Origin: Streptomyces sp. MH60 | GTDB lineage: Bacteria; Actinomycetota; Actinomycetes; Streptomycetales; Streptomycetaceae | NCBI RefSeq assembly: GCF_002939385.1 | Contig: NZ_MULI01000001.1 | Span: forward strand, 310,001-374,000 | DNA: 64,000 bases | Direction of reading: 5' to 3' | Part shown: positions 41,109 to 50,417 of the stretch, one piece after another | Position numbering within the stretch: position 1 is the first letter of the stretch | How the letters are laid out: every line of letters starts with the position of its first letter | Position numbers and translations under genes: made by a program | Notes under the pieces: model-generated | Seen by the model: only the letters and a program-made list of their open reading frames with translations | Told to the model about the DNA's origin: nothing | Databases searched by the model: none

Positions 41109-41654
41109 CTATCCGGAGAGTTCAGCCCGCCACGTCCGTGGCCAGTTACCGGACGGCGGCGGATCTCCCGCGATGCCGAGGTCACGCCTCGCACTCTCGT
41201 AAAAGGCATCGCGTGCCACACTCGCGAGCCGATGGGCCTTGGTCCACATCTCGGCGTCGACAGGCCCCTCCCTCACGAGCAGCTCTATGGTCCAGATCAT
41301 CTCGTGCCAGTTCCGTGCCGCCGCGATCGTCGCCGCGTCCCCGACGAGCAGCACCGACTCCCACTCGGTAGCACGGTGGGACTCCGCGTCGGCAAGCAGA
41401 GGCAGACCGTCGGCCGGCTGCAACGGATCGACCACATCCGCGAACCCGAGACCTGCACCGATGCGCTGGGCGACACGAAGCTGCGCCTTGAGGGCATTGG
41501 CATATCGACCGTACGTCTCGAAGCGCTTCTCGTCCCACCGCTCGTCCCGCTGCCGCTTCCACTGTCGACGCTCGGTCAAGCTCTGCACGGCATACGAGCC
41601 GAGCGAACCGACCACGACACCTATCAGAGCGGGCAACTGATCCAAGAGAACCAC
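41109..41654 (-). CDS. Hypothetical protein with one N-terminal membrane segment
   Basis: A 181-residue protein with a hydrophobic N-terminal segment (LPALIGVVVGSLGSYAVQSL) followed by a highly charged helix (RRQWKRQRDERWDEKRFETY) and a helical body (YANALKAQLRVAQRIG, NWHEMIWTIELLVREG). Such membrane-tethered helical proteins are common orphan genes in Streptomyces, and none I know has a defined role. GTG 41654 was chosen for GAGGGAG upstream; the frame runs open a further 11 codons. Confidence 0.65.
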   Translation of the reverse strand: MVLLDQLPALIGVVVGSLGSYAVQSLTERRQWKRQRDERWDEKRFETYGRYANALKAQLRVAQRIGAGLGFADVVDPLQPADGLPLLADAESHRATEWESVLLVGDAATIAAARNWHEMIWTIELLVREGPVDAEMWTKAHRLASVARDAFYESARRDLGIAGDPPPSGNWPRTWRAELSG

Positions 41655-41914
41655 AGTTTCTCCCTCGGCCGGTCTCTGGTGCGGCACGCTCGTCGCTCCG
41701 CATCCAAGAGGCCGTACCCACCCAGGGGCCCGTCCCCACCTTCGTCATCGTCAGAGGCATCTCTGCTCGGCGTACCCGCGCGACCAAACTTCGATGGCTG
41801 CGGACGTGGGATGGCCGCCGAACGAGCGCTCCAACGCGCACCATGCGGCATGCGCGGAGGTCGTCCGGCGATGCCCTACCGCACCGTGGTCCCTCTCGAC
41901 ACGTTGGGTGACAC

Positions 41915-43177
41915 CTACGGCCTGGCCGACGAGGTGATCGGCGATCCGGCCGGGGCTACGGAGTCCGGCACCTCCACGTAGTCGGGCAGCTCGATGCCGT
42001 TGATCGCGCGCCCGACCAGCTCGGTGAACCATTCGCTCGTGAAATCGGGGCGCGGCTCGGCGTCTGGCCCGGGGACCTCGCGGCTGCGGGCGTTCAATCG
42101 GCCGATCTCCTGGTTGGCCTCGACGAAGGGGCGCATCCGCGCCTCGTAGCGGGCGAACCCGGTGCCGGGGTCCCACTCGGCGGCGGCCAGCTCTCCGGCC
42201 AGCAGGTAGGCGCCGACCAGCGCCAGCCCGGTGCCCTGCCCGGACATCGGTGACGAGCTGAACGCCGCGTCCCCGAGCAGCCCCACCCGTCCGCTCGACC
42301 AGCGATCCATCACCACCTGGGCGACCTGGTCGAGGTAGAAGTCCGGGGTGTCGTCCAGGTGCGCGAGGATGTCCGGGGCCAGCCAGCCCAGGCCCGCCAT
42401 CCGCTCACGCAGCAGGCGCTTCTGGGCCGCGACGTCACGGTAGTCGACGTCGAAGTCGGCAGAGGCGGAGTAGAACATGGCCATCGCCCGAGTGGCGTCC
42501 TGGATGGGGCGCAGGAGGGCTGAGCGCCCGGACTCCTGGTCCTGGTACTCCAGCAGCCAGCGGTCCAGCCCGAACTCGTTGGGCACACTGTAGAAGGCCA
42601 GCACGTGCCCGAGGCGGCGGAGGAACCGCTCATGCGGTCCGAAGACCATCGCCCGCAGCTCCGAGTGCAGCCCGTCGGCCCCGATCACCAGGTCGAAGCG
42701 CCGCCGGTCGCCGCCCGCGAAGACCACGTCGACCCCGTCCGCGTCCTGGGCGAGCTCGGCGATTCGGTCGCCGAAGAGGTACTCGACGCCGTCGCGGGTG
42801 TCGTCGTAGAGCACCTGGGACAGGTCCCCGCGCAGGATCTCGATGTCCGCGATGAACCCGTCGCCACCGTCGTCGTCCGCGCGGAAGGTCTCCAGCACCT
42901 GCCCGCCCGCGTCCACGGTGTGCGCGCCGGCGGTGTCGGTGCAGGCCGCGCGGACCGCCGCGTCCAGCCCCATGCGCCCGATGACCTCCTTGGCGACCCC
43001 GCGCGCGTCCACCGCCTGCCCGCCGGGACGCAGCCCGGGAGCCCGCTCCACCACGGTCACCGCGGCCCCCCGCCGGCGCAGCCAGTGGGCCACGGCGGGT
43101 CCCGCGATGCTCGCCCCCGCCACCAACACCCTGGGACCGCTCACCCGCGTCCCCTGCTCGGAGTCGTCGACGCCCAT
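41915..43177 (-). CDS. FAD-dependent aromatic-ring monooxygenase
   Basis: A 420-residue class A flavoprotein monooxygenase. FAD ADP-binding motif near residue 20 (VLVAGASIAGPAVAHWLRRR), the DG-type motif FDLVIGADGLHSELRAMVFG, and the FAD ribityl motif GRVGLLGDAAFSSSPMSGQG. Relatives hydroxylate phenolic or polyketide substrates (and some inactivate rifampicin or tetracycline) with NAD(P)H and O2. ATG 43177 follows GGGAGG by six bases. It diverges from a Tat-exported amidohydrolase across 341 bp. The substrate cannot be told from the sequence. Confidence 0.88.
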   Translation of the reverse strand: MGVDDSEQGTRVSGPRVLVAGASIAGPAVAHWLRRRGAAVTVVERAPGLRPGGQAVDARGVAKEVIGRMGLDAAVRAACTDTAGAHTVDAGGQVLETFRADDDGGDGFIADIEILRGDLSQVLYDDTRDGVEYLFGDRIAELAQDADGVDVVFAGGDRRRFDLVIGADGLHSELRAMVFGPHERFLRRLGHVLAFYSVPNEFGLDRWLLEYQDQESGRSALLRPIQDATRAMAMFYSASADFDVDYRDVAAQKRLLRERMAGLGWLAPDILAHLDDTPDFYLDQVAQVVMDRWSSGRVGLLGDAAFSSSPMSGQGTGLALVGAYLLAGELAAAEWDPGTGFARYEARMRPFVEANQEIGRLNARSREVPGPDAEPRPDFTSEWFTELVGRAINGIELPDYVEVPDSVAPAGSPITSSARP

Positions 43178-43450
43178 CACTGCCTCCCTGTCCTTCCTCC
43201 TGCGCTGGAACGTTCCCAGCACCGGCCCACCGCTGTCGGTGGATCGGGGTATGGACTACGGATCCGCACGAGACTCATCGGTAGGACTCACATCAGCCCC
43301 AACTGGTCTGAACCAGCCGGACCAGGCTGCCAGCCAGGGCCTGTCTCCTCGACCTCGCCCACGTGCGGGGCAGCCCCAGCGCCGGGGATGCCGCCGGTGG
43401 TCCCAGCAACACCCCCACATACACCGTCTGCCCGCACTGTCCTGTCGCCC
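43178..43450. other. Divergent intergenic region, no gene seen
   Basis: Between the monooxygenase and amidohydrolase genes. No family-like translation; the only clear structure is the inverted repeat at 43451-43485. Confidence 0.45.
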
Positions 43451-43485
43451 CGTGTCCGCCAAAGTCGTGGGGGTCGGCGGACACG
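43451..43485. promoter_or_regulatory. Inverted repeat upstream of the amidohydrolase gene
   Basis: CGTGTCCGCC (43451-43460), a 15-nt spacer and GGCGGACACG (43476-43485), an exact 10-bp complement, 33 bp before the amidohydrolase start. It may be an operator or a leader hairpin. Confidence 0.5.
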
Positions 43486-43518
43486 GCCGGCGGATTCACA
43501 AGCAGGAGGGGAAGCAGC

Positions 43519-45090
43519 ATGTCAGATGCGACAGTTGGGACACGGCGCGGCATGGCTCGGCGGGGGTTCCTGGCCGGGGCCGCCGCCGTGACGGGTACGG
43601 CACTGACGGGCACGGCGCGCGCGGCCGGGACGAGTGCCCAAATCGGCTCCGGCACCCGCCCGTTGGCGCTCACCCACGTCACCGTGATCGACGGATCGGG
43701 AGCACCCCCGGCCCCCGACATGACGGTCGTCGTCGAGGGAGGCCGCATCACCGGACTCGCCCCGAGCGCACACACCCGGCTCCGCCCGGGCACCCGCACG
43801 GTCGACCTGACCGGCAAGTACCTGATCCCGGGACTGATCGAGGCGCACACCCACAGCGACGGCCCGGAGACAGTGATCCCGGCGCTGTACGCCCTCACCG
43901 GCGTCACCACGGTACGGGAGATGCGGGGCCAGCCGGTCCACCACGAGTGGCGCGAGAAGATCCGCAGCGGTGCACTGCTCGGCCCCCGCTGGGTGGTCGG
44001 CAGCCCCATCGTGGACGGCACGCCCTCACTGTGGGCGGCCGACGTGGGCCCGACCATCGAGGTACGCGACGCGGCCGAGGCCCGGCGCGCCGTGCGGCGG
44101 GTCAAGCGCGAGGGCGCGGACTTCGTCAAGGTGTACTCCCGCCTGTCCCGCGAGGCCTACTTCGCCATCGCGGACGAGGCCCGGCGCCAGGGCATCCCCC
44201 ACCTCGGGCACTGCCCCGACACCGTACGGATCGCGGAGGCGAGCGCCATCGGCCACCGCACCATCGAGCACCTGCACGCGCTGCTCCTGGCGACCTCACG
44301 GCACGAGAAGGAGATACGCCGCCGCCTGGCCGCCGTACGGATCGACCCGCGCGACCCCGGCAGCCTGTCCCGCTACCACAGCTGGTTCCAGCAGGTGCAT
44401 CCCCTCGAATGGCGGGCGGTACAGGGCTACGACCGGGACCGGGCGGACGCCCTCTTCCGGAGTCTGGCGGCCGACGGGACAGCAGTCGTCCCCACGCTCA
44501 GCGTGCACCGCACGCTGGAACTGCCCGACGAGGTTCCGTCCCGGGCCGACGAGTGGAAGTACCTGCCCGCCTGGCAGGTGGAGAGCTGGCCGGACCAGCT
44601 GGCGGCCCTGACCGGTGGGCGCACCCCCGAGCAGGCCCGGCGGATCCGCCGCATCTTCGAGCACCGGCTCCGGCTGGTGAGCGAGCTGCACGGCACCGGT
44701 GTGCGGCTGGCGGCGGGCACCGACACCGGCACGGGATACCTCGTCCCGGGCTTCGCCCTGCACGACGAACTGGCACTGCTCGTGGCGGCCGGCCTCACCC
44801 CGGCCGAGGCCCTGCGCGCGGCCACACGGGACGCGGCCCGCACCCTCGGCCTGCCCGCCGTCGGCACCGTGGCCCGCGGACAGGCCGCCGATCTGCTCGT
44901 CCTCGACGCCGACCCGCTGCGCGATATCCGCAACACCCGCCGCATCCACGGCGTGGTCGTCGACGGCAGGTGGATCCCGCCGCAGGAACGCCGCCGGCTG
45001 CTCGCGGCGGTGGAAGAGGCCGCCGCACAGACCCCGCCGCCCGAGGAGGGGGTGACCATGACGGGCTGCGGCTGCGGCGGACACCCCTGA
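43519..45090 (+). CDS. Tat-exported metal-dependent amidohydrolase with a Cys-rich tail
   Basis: A 523-residue amidohydrolase. Tat leader ARRGFLAGAAAVTGTALTG (residues 13-31). The TIM-barrel enzyme has metal ligands at H110/H112 (EAHTHSDG), a probable carboxylated K204 (DFVKVYSRLS), His residues in HLGHC and GHRTIEHLHA, and an Asp in AAGTDTGTGY. The end carries the small beta-domain typical of the superfamily (GQAADLLVLDADPLRDIRN). Close relatives include imidazolonepropionase-like and prolidase-like hydrolases. The last residues, TGCGCGGHP, add a CxC tail that the superfamily normally lacks. ATG 43519 follows a GGAGGGGAAG site. Confidence 0.88.
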   Translation: MSDATVGTRRGMARRGFLAGAAAVTGTALTGTARAAGTSAQIGSGTRPLALTHVTVIDGSGAPPAPDMTVVVEGGRITGLAPSAHTRLRPGTRTVDLTGKYLIPGLIEAHTHSDGPETVIPALYALTGVTTVREMRGQPVHHEWREKIRSGALLGPRWVVGSPIVDGTPSLWAADVGPTIEVRDAAEARRAVRRVKREGADFVKVYSRLSREAYFAIADEARRQGIPHLGHCPDTVRIAEASAIGHRTIEHLHALLLATSRHEKEIRRRLAAVRIDPRDPGSLSRYHSWFQQVHPLEWRAVQGYDRDRADALFRSLAADGTAVVPTLSVHRTLELPDEVPSRADEWKYLPAWQVESWPDQLAALTGGRTPEQARRIRRIFEHRLRLVSELHGTGVRLAAGTDTGTGYLVPGFALHDELALLVAAGLTPAEALRAATRDAARTLGLPAVGTVARGQAADLLVLDADPLRDIRNTRRIHGVVVDGRWIPPQERRRLLAAVEEAAAQTPPPEEGVTMTGCGCGGHP

Positions 45091-45132
45091 CGGCTCCTCC
45101 GGCGGCGCCCTCACCGACGAGTGCGATCAGCC

Positions 45133-45153
45133 GCAGCGCAGGAGACGCGCTGC
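45133..45153. terminator. Small hairpin between convergent genes
   Basis: GCAGCGC (45133-45139) and GCGCTGC (45147-45153), a 7-bp stem between the amidohydrolase and MFS stop codons; a weak terminator candidate. Confidence 0.4.
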
Positions 45154-45283
45154 CGCGGCACCTGCCCGTCGGGGCGCCGCGAAACAGGCCCGCCGAGAGC
45201 CCAAAACGTCCAAGGGCTCGGTGACTCTGCTGATGCCGCGTCCGCACGCAGGAAGCGGTCGGCGACGTGCGCCGGTCACGCGA

Positions 45284-46528
45284 TCATCCCTCGGTGTGCT
45301 GCCGTGGCCGCACGGCGAGTTCGGCGGGGACGCCGGCATCGGCCTTGCGGTGATGGGATGCGCGGGTACCGGCGGCCGGGGCCGCGAGGACGGCCGTGGC
45401 GACGAACACCAGGACCACGACCATCGCCGGACGCAGTCCGTAGTGATCGCCCAGGAAGCCTAGGGTGGGCGGCCCCACCAGGAACGCGATGTAGCCGATC
45501 GTCGCCACGAGGCCGACCCGGGCGGTTTCGTCGGGCCCCGAGTCGCCCGCCGCCGACAGGGCCACCGGAAAGCCCAGGGACGCGCCGAGTCCCCAGAACA
45601 GGACGGCGGCCGCGGCCACGACGGCGTTGTCGGAGAAGATGACCAGGCACAGCCCGATGGCCCCGGAGACCGCGCTGGCCCGTACGACGGTCGCCCGGCT
45701 GTGACGTTTGAGGAAGAACGTGCCGCCGAAGCGTCCCAGGGTCATGGCAGCGGCGAACCCGACGAAGACGAGCGAGCCGACGGCGGCGTCGAGACCGTGG
45801 CCGTCGACCATGAGCAGCGGCAGCCAGTCGTTGGCGGCGCCCTCGGCGAGAGCCATGGCCAGGACGATGGCCCCGATCATCAGGAGCCGTCGGTCCTTCC
45901 ACACCTGCGGGCCCGCGGGCCGCGTGGGGTCCGAAGCGGGCGCCGGGGCACGGACGCCGGTCCCGGCGGGGACGGCACCGATGGCGTACCCGAAGATCGC
46001 GGCCGTCACCGCGGCCACCGCCAGAAGGTGCCAGTGGGCGGGGAACGCCGCAGCGGTGGCCGCCATGCCGGCCAGACCGCCGATGACGGTGCCCAGGCTG
46101 AAGCACCCGTGCAGCGTGGGCAGAACCGCCGTGCCGGTGATCCGTTCCACGTCGGCACCGTCCACGTTGATCGCCACCTCGCCCGACCCGACCCCCATGC
46201 CGAACAAGCACAGCCCCGCGGTGACCAGGGGCGCGGAGGCGAGGGAGCTGCCCGCGCCCACGACGACCACGCTCGCGATGACGAACAGGGTGGCGAGCGC
46301 CGTCACGGGTCTGGTCCCGAACCGCGACACGAAACGGCCGGAACAGAGGATGCCGGCCATCGAGCCGACGGACAGACCGAACAGCACCAGCCCCATCCGC
46401 CCCGTGGACACGCCCAGACGGTCACGGACGTCCGGGGTGCGCGTGATCCATGAGGACATGGCGATGCCGTTGAGGAAGAAGAAGAGGTACAGCGCCCGGC
46501 GGCGTCGGCGTACAGCACGGTCTGTCAA
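45284..46528 (-). CDS. MFS transporter
   Basis: A 414-residue, 12-segment MFS protein. It starts after a short basic tail (LYLFFFLNGIAMSSW), carries the motif-A-like loop GRFVSRFGTRP, and has its central loop near residue 205. The sequence GCFSLGTVIGGLAGMAATAA and the RTPDVRDRLGVSTG opening resemble the FucP/YbjJ-like group of MFS proteins rather than classic drug exporters. TTG 46528 is chosen because GGAG lies seven bases upstream, and the only in-frame ATGs farther up would overlap the divergent TetR gene. That TetR gene, 124 bp away, is the likely controller. Confidence 0.85.
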   Translation of the reverse strand: MTDRAVRRRRRALYLFFFLNGIAMSSWITRTPDVRDRLGVSTGRMGLVLFGLSVGSMAGILCSGRFVSRFGTRPVTALATLFVIASVVVVGAGSSLASAPLVTAGLCLFGMGVGSGEVAINVDGADVERITGTAVLPTLHGCFSLGTVIGGLAGMAATAAAFPAHWHLLAVAAVTAAIFGYAIGAVPAGTGVRAPAPASDPTRPAGPQVWKDRRLLMIGAIVLAMALAEGAANDWLPLLMVDGHGLDAAVGSLVFVGFAAAMTLGRFGGTFFLKRHSRATVVRASAVSGAIGLCLVIFSDNAVVAAAAVLFWGLGASLGFPVALSAAGDSGPDETARVGLVATIGYIAFLVGPPTLGFLGDHYGLRPAMVVVLVFVATAVLAAPAAGTRASHHRKADAGVPAELAVRPRQHTEG

Positions 46529-46652
46529 GGAAGGACTCCGCCGGTGTTGGAGACAATGAGGGACGGGCAGGCGACGATCCCGCGTCACCCACCGAGTATG
46601 AACAAATGTACACATCGGGTCGGCGACCGAGAAGACAAGGCGGACAACGACG

Positions 46653-47210
46653 ATGACAGGCAGCACTCGTGGCCCCAACGACCCCCGGCGCCGCGAACGC
46701 ATCCTCGACGCCGCGCTGGATGTCATCGCAGAGCACGGCGCCATCAAGGTGACCTTCCGCAGGATCGCTGAGGCGGCGGGCGTGCCGCTCGGGTCACTCA
46801 CCTACTACTTCGACGACATGCAGCACCTGCTCACCGACGCCTTCACCCGGCTGGCGGAGACCGTCTCCACACGCTACGGCGCCCTTCTGGAGGCGGCGCG
46901 GACCCGCCAGGAGGCCGAGGAGGCGGTCGTCGAAATCATCTGCGGCAAGGTCTGGGGGACCGACCGCAACCTCCTGCTCAGCTACGAGCTCTACGCCTTC
47001 GCCACCCGCAATCCCGAGGTGCGCGCCGTCATGCGCTCCTGGATGCAGGCCAGCCGGGACTCCCTGGCCAGACACTTCGACCCACTCACCGCACGGGCCC
47101 TGGACGCGCTGGTCGAGGGATTCTCCATCCACAACTCCGTCGACCCGCGGCCCACCGAACGCGAGGAGGTCGCCGCCGTCGTCCGTGCCGTCGTCGACAG
47201 GCACCACTGA
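46653..47210 (+). CDS. TetR-family transcriptional regulator
   Basis: A 185-residue TetR protein. The N-terminal helix-turn-helix reads RERILDAALDVIAEHGAIKV then RRIAEAAGVPLGSLTYYFDD, and the C-terminal ligand domain is helical (LLSYELYAFATRNPEVRAVM). It is divergent from an MFS transporter and is its likely repressor. The 124-bp gap contains the imperfect dyad ATGT/ACAT near 46603-46612, a weak operator candidate. ATG 46653 is supported by the fold starting within 12 residues. Confidence 0.9.
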   Translation: MTGSTRGPNDPRRRERILDAALDVIAEHGAIKVTFRRIAEAAGVPLGSLTYYFDDMQHLLTDAFTRLAETVSTRYGALLEAARTRQEAEEAVVEIICGKVWGTDRNLLLSYELYAFATRNPEVRAVMRSWMQASRDSLARHFDPLTARALDALVEGFSIHNSVDPRPTEREEVAAVVRAVVDRHH

Positions 47211-47313
47211 ACAGGATCGACCGGGCTGTGGTCGGCCCCCGTCGGCGGACACGTGCCGGGTCAGCTCGGCGACGTCGGGTGCGTGGCGCCGTGTCGGCCA
47301 GTTCGCTGTCTGT

Positions 47314-48012
47314 TCAGAGCAGGCCGCCGATGATGTCGGCGACGGTCTGGGGCTGCGACAGGAACGGGTGGTGGCCCGCCTTCACCTCCACCACTTCGTC
47401 CGCGCGTCGGGAGAATGCGCGTTGTGCCGCCACTGGGGTGCCCCGGTCCTCCGTGCACACCATGTACGTCGTGGGCAGATCGTGCCACGCCGCCGCCCGG
47501 ACGGGTTGGTGGGTGACGGCCAGCGTCTGCCGGACCAGAAGGTCCCCTGCGCGGCGGGCGATGTCCGGCGGACAGTCCTGCACGAACGTCTCGGCGAACA
47601 GTTCGGGCCGGACGCCGAACGTGCCGCCGTCGGGATCGAAGTCCAGGAACGGAGGTGGCGCGTCGGCGGCGAACGTCGACAGCGATTCACCGGGCTCGGG
47701 CAGATAGCTCGAGACGAGAACCAAGTGACGCACCGTCTCCGCGCCCACCGCGGCCTCGGCCGCCACGATCCCGCCGTAGCTGTGCGCCACGATCGCGGTC
47801 GGCTCGGTCCCCTCGTTCAAGACAGCACGCAGCGCGGCGACATCTTCAGGCAGCCCGGGCCCCTGCGGTCCGGCCGGCCGATCGCCTTCCCCGCAGCTGG
47901 GGAACGCCGGGGCGATGCTGTTGATGCCGCGCTCCTGCAGAGCCGCGGCGGCCCGGTGCCACCACCAGGAACCATCGCGCACGCACGCCCCGTGCACAAA
48001 CACCACCCGCAT
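47314..48012 (-). CDS. Alpha/beta hydrolase (methylesterase-like)
   Basis: A 232-residue cytosolic hydrolase: VVFVHGACVRDGSWWWHRAA with the oxyanion HG, nucleophile elbow AHSYGG (Ser near residue 98), and a C-terminal VKAGHHPFLSQPQTVADIIG with the catalytic His. The HGACxxxxxWW opening is typical of the EstC/methyl-salicylate-esterase-like group. ATG 48012 has GAGGAGGAAG just upstream. It diverges from a TetR gene 80 bp away, a standard repressor/target pair. Confidence 0.85.
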   Translation of the reverse strand: MRVVFVHGACVRDGSWWWHRAAAALQERGINSIAPAFPSCGEGDRPAGPQGPGLPEDVAALRAVLNEGTEPTAIVAHSYGGIVAAEAAVGAETVRHLVLVSSYLPEPGESLSTFAADAPPPFLDFDPDGGTFGVRPELFAETFVQDCPPDIARRAGDLLVRQTLAVTHQPVRAAAWHDLPTTYMVCTEDRGTPVAAQRAFSRRADEVVEVKAGHHPFLSQPQTVADIIGGLL

Positions 48013-48068
48013 GTCTTCCTCCTCGATCCGGGATGCCCCGACCACTTCGATCAACGATAGACGTACCA

Positions 48069-48076
48069 GTAATTAC
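48069..48076. promoter_or_regulatory. Palindrome GTAATTAC in the hydrolase/TetR gap
   Basis: Eight-base perfect palindrome midway in the 80-bp divergent gap, in an AT-rich patch with partial flanking symmetry (TACC...GTGA). A candidate half of a TetR operator. Confidence 0.4.
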
Positions 48077-48092
48077 GTGAAATCGTGTGGCC

Positions 48093-48638
48093 ATGGGACG
48101 GCACAAACAGCCTGAGATCCGTGACCGCATTCTCGACGCCTGCGTCGACGAGGCACTCGCGCACGGACTGCCCGACCGCCTGGAGCCCTTCGCGGCGGCG
48201 TCCGGCACCTCGCCCCGGATGCTGATCTACCACTTCGGTACCCGGGACCAACTGCTCCGAGAAACCCTGGGACGAGCGAGGCGGCGCCAGCGCGACCTCT
48301 TCGGCGAACTGCTCTCCCCAAGGCCCGGCGAACCCTACGTGAGTACGCTGCGACGAGCCTGGCAGGACATGACCGGCCCGACCGGTCGCCCCTATCTCAG
48401 TATGTTCGGCAGGCTCCGCGAGGATGCGGAACAGCACTTGTGGCCGGGCTTTCGTCGTGAGGCCACCACAGACTGGCTGAAACCGTTGGAAGACGGCATG
48501 CGAAGCATTGGCCGTCCCGAACTGGGCACCCTCGTACTCGCGGTCATCCGAGGTCTCATCATGGACATCGAGGCCACAGAGGATGTGTCGCGAGCCGATC
48601 AGGCCTTCGAGGACTTCCTGGCCACACTCACTAGATGA
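48093..48638 (+). CDS. TetR-family transcriptional regulator
   Basis: A 181-residue TetR protein: DNA-binding region RDRILDACVDEALAHGLPDR then RMLIYHFGTRDQLLRETLGR, with a C-terminal helical domain (MTGPTGRPYLSMFGRLREDA). It is divergent from the alpha/beta hydrolase, its likely target. No ribosome site is visible before ATG 48093 or the GTG six bases earlier, so translation may be leaderless. Confidence 0.87.
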   Translation: MGRHKQPEIRDRILDACVDEALAHGLPDRLEPFAAASGTSPRMLIYHFGTRDQLLRETLGRARRRQRDLFGELLSPRPGEPYVSTLRRAWQDMTGPTGRPYLSMFGRLREDAEQHLWPGFRREATTDWLKPLEDGMRSIGRPELGTLVLAVIRGLIMDIEATEDVSRADQAFEDFLATLTR

Positions 48639-48785
48639 TCTCGCCGATGGCGGGAGCGAGGGGCTGGTCGACCCACTTTCGCGCCGTTCGGTGACGCGGC
48701 TCGAGCCATGGGACCTCGGCACCGATGATTCCTTGCCGCTGAGGGAGTCTGTCTTCCGACAGCAACCTCCCGGGAAGGCGTCCTC

Positions 48786-49934
48786 ATGACCACCTTGCAC
48801 GACTTGCTCGAAGCCCACGTCGGTGCCGGCACACTGCCCGGAGCCGTGGCGCTCGTAGCACGTGGCGACCAGGTGGAGGTGGTGGCCACCGGGTCGCAGG
48901 ACGCCGAGGGCGACGCCCCGATGACCAGGGACTCCATCGTCCGGGTCGCCTCGATCACCAAGTCCGTCACCGCAGCCGCGGTACTGGTGCTCGTGGATGA
49001 AGGCCGGATCACACTGGACGATCCGGTCGGTACCTGGCTGCCGGAGCTGGAGGCACCCATGGTCGTACGCACTCCGGCAAGCCCGGTAGACGACCTGGTA
49101 CCGGCCGTCCGGCCCATCACCGTGTTCGACGTGCTGGCCTCCCAGGCCGGGTACGGCTTCGCGTCCGACTTCACGCTGCCCGCGGTGCAGCAGTTGTTCA
49201 CCGTGCAAAAGGACGGCCGGATTCCGAGCGCCTTCCCACCGGCGGACGAATGGATGGCGGCGCTCGGCAGTATTCCGATGCTCTACCAGCCGGGTGAGGC
49301 CTGGCTGTATGACACCTGCTCCGTCCTGCAGGGGGTGCTGATCTCTCGGGTCACCGGGCAGTCGCTGCCGGAGTTCCTGGCAGAGCGGATCTTCGGGCCA
49401 CTGGGCATGGTGGACACCGGTTTCGAGGTGCCGGCCGCCAAGAGGGGACGGTTCACCAGCTTCTACCGCTCCGGCGACGACGGCAGTCTGGAGCTCGCCG
49501 ACGGCCCGGGCGGGGAATGGAGCCGGCTGCCCGCTCTGCCGCTCGGCAACGGCGGGCTGGCCTCTACCGCCGACGACTGGTTGGCCTTCTGCCGGATGCT
49601 GCTGGCCGGCGGTCTGGCCGCCGACGGCAACCGGGTGCTGTCGGCCGACTCCGTCCACATGATGATGACCGACCACACGAACCCGGTTCAGCGCGACATC
49701 GGACGGCTGTTCCTGGAGGGCCAGGGGTGGGGTTTCGGTGGCTCGGTCGACATCGACCGGACCAACCCGTGGAACGTCCCGTGCCGTTACGGCTGGGTCG
49801 GCGGCACGGGCACAGCGGCGCACGTGGTCCCGGCGACGGGTGCGATCACCATCCTGCTGACCCAGGTGGCGGCGACGGGTCCGGTGCCGGCCCCGGTGAT
49901 CAGAGAGTTCTGGCGGTACGCGGCTGGCGTCTGA
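48786..49934 (+). CDS. Serine hydrolase of the beta-lactamase/esterase fold
   Basis: A 382-residue protein of the class C beta-lactamase/penicillin-binding fold. SxxK nucleophile is at SITK (about residue 57), a Tyr-containing second motif WLYDTC replaces the usual YxN, and the third motif region is GWVGGTGTAAHVVP. There is no signal peptide, so it is cytosolic like EstB-type esterases; this argues against antibiotic resistance. ATG 48786 follows GGAAGG. It sits alone, rightward after the TetR gene with a 147-bp gap. Confidence 0.87.
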   Translation: MTTLHDLLEAHVGAGTLPGAVALVARGDQVEVVATGSQDAEGDAPMTRDSIVRVASITKSVTAAAVLVLVDEGRITLDDPVGTWLPELEAPMVVRTPASPVDDLVPAVRPITVFDVLASQAGYGFASDFTLPAVQQLFTVQKDGRIPSAFPPADEWMAALGSIPMLYQPGEAWLYDTCSVLQGVLISRVTGQSLPEFLAERIFGPLGMVDTGFEVPAAKRGRFTSFYRSGDDGSLELADGPGGEWSRLPALPLGNGGLASTADDWLAFCRMLLAGGLAADGNRVLSADSVHMMMTDHTNPVQRDIGRLFLEGQGWGFGGSVDIDRTNPWNVPCRYGWVGGTGTAAHVVPATGAITILLTQVAATGPVPAPVIREFWRYAAGV

Positions 49935-50107
49935 CACACCTCACGGGGGCGCCTGGCTCGTGTCTGTCGGTTCGGCCGCCTGGTCAGTGGGCCACCCAGT
50001 CCGGAACCCACATGTCGCGCGGGGCGCGAGTCGGAGTGCGCGGAGGGCCGCGTACTGCGTCAGCGTCCGTGACGCGGTCACGAGGATCACTCATCCGACT
50101 CCGCACC
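49935..50107. other. Intergenic stretch, no gene seen
   Basis: Non-coding spacer after the serine hydrolase, merging into a remnant from about 50108. Confidence 0.4.
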
Positions 50108-50335
50108 CGCACCCGCGTCCGGTCGTTCGTCGTCGCCGAAGGCGAGGCCGAGGTTTCCGGGGTCACGACGGTGCCTGGGGATGCGGTGGGTCGGGAGCTG
50201 CTCGGAATGGTTCCGCAGGATGCGAAGCCAGGGGACGAAGACGCGTTTCCGAAGCAGTTGGTCGCCGAGCGCCGAATGGTCATCCGGTTGAAGGCGGACC
50301 GGCTGTACGGAAGAGCACTGGACGTCACAGCCTAG
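50108..50335 (+). pseudogene. Possible C-terminal fragment of a PPOX/F420-type protein
   Basis: One frame reads VRSFVVAEGEAEVSGVTTVP, then KQLVAERRMVIRLKADRLYG and RALDV before TAG 50335. The order (VEGxAEVS..., then RxVxRLxxxRxYG) recalls the last two strands of PPOX-fold F420-dependent enzymes. The fold's flavin-binding first half is missing and there is no start or ribosome site. Low-confidence remnant. Confidence 0.35.
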
Positions 50336-50417
50336 ACGACCGACGGAGGACCGAGGAATGCCTCCTCATGCCTCCTCCTCGCGTTCACGGGAATGCCTGC
50401 CCAAGAGGGGCGGTTCG

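Noticed and set aside
48786..49934. Antibiotic-resistance beta-lactamase
   Set aside because: The SxxK motif is present but there is no signal peptide and the second and third motifs deviate; it fits the esterase-type branch.
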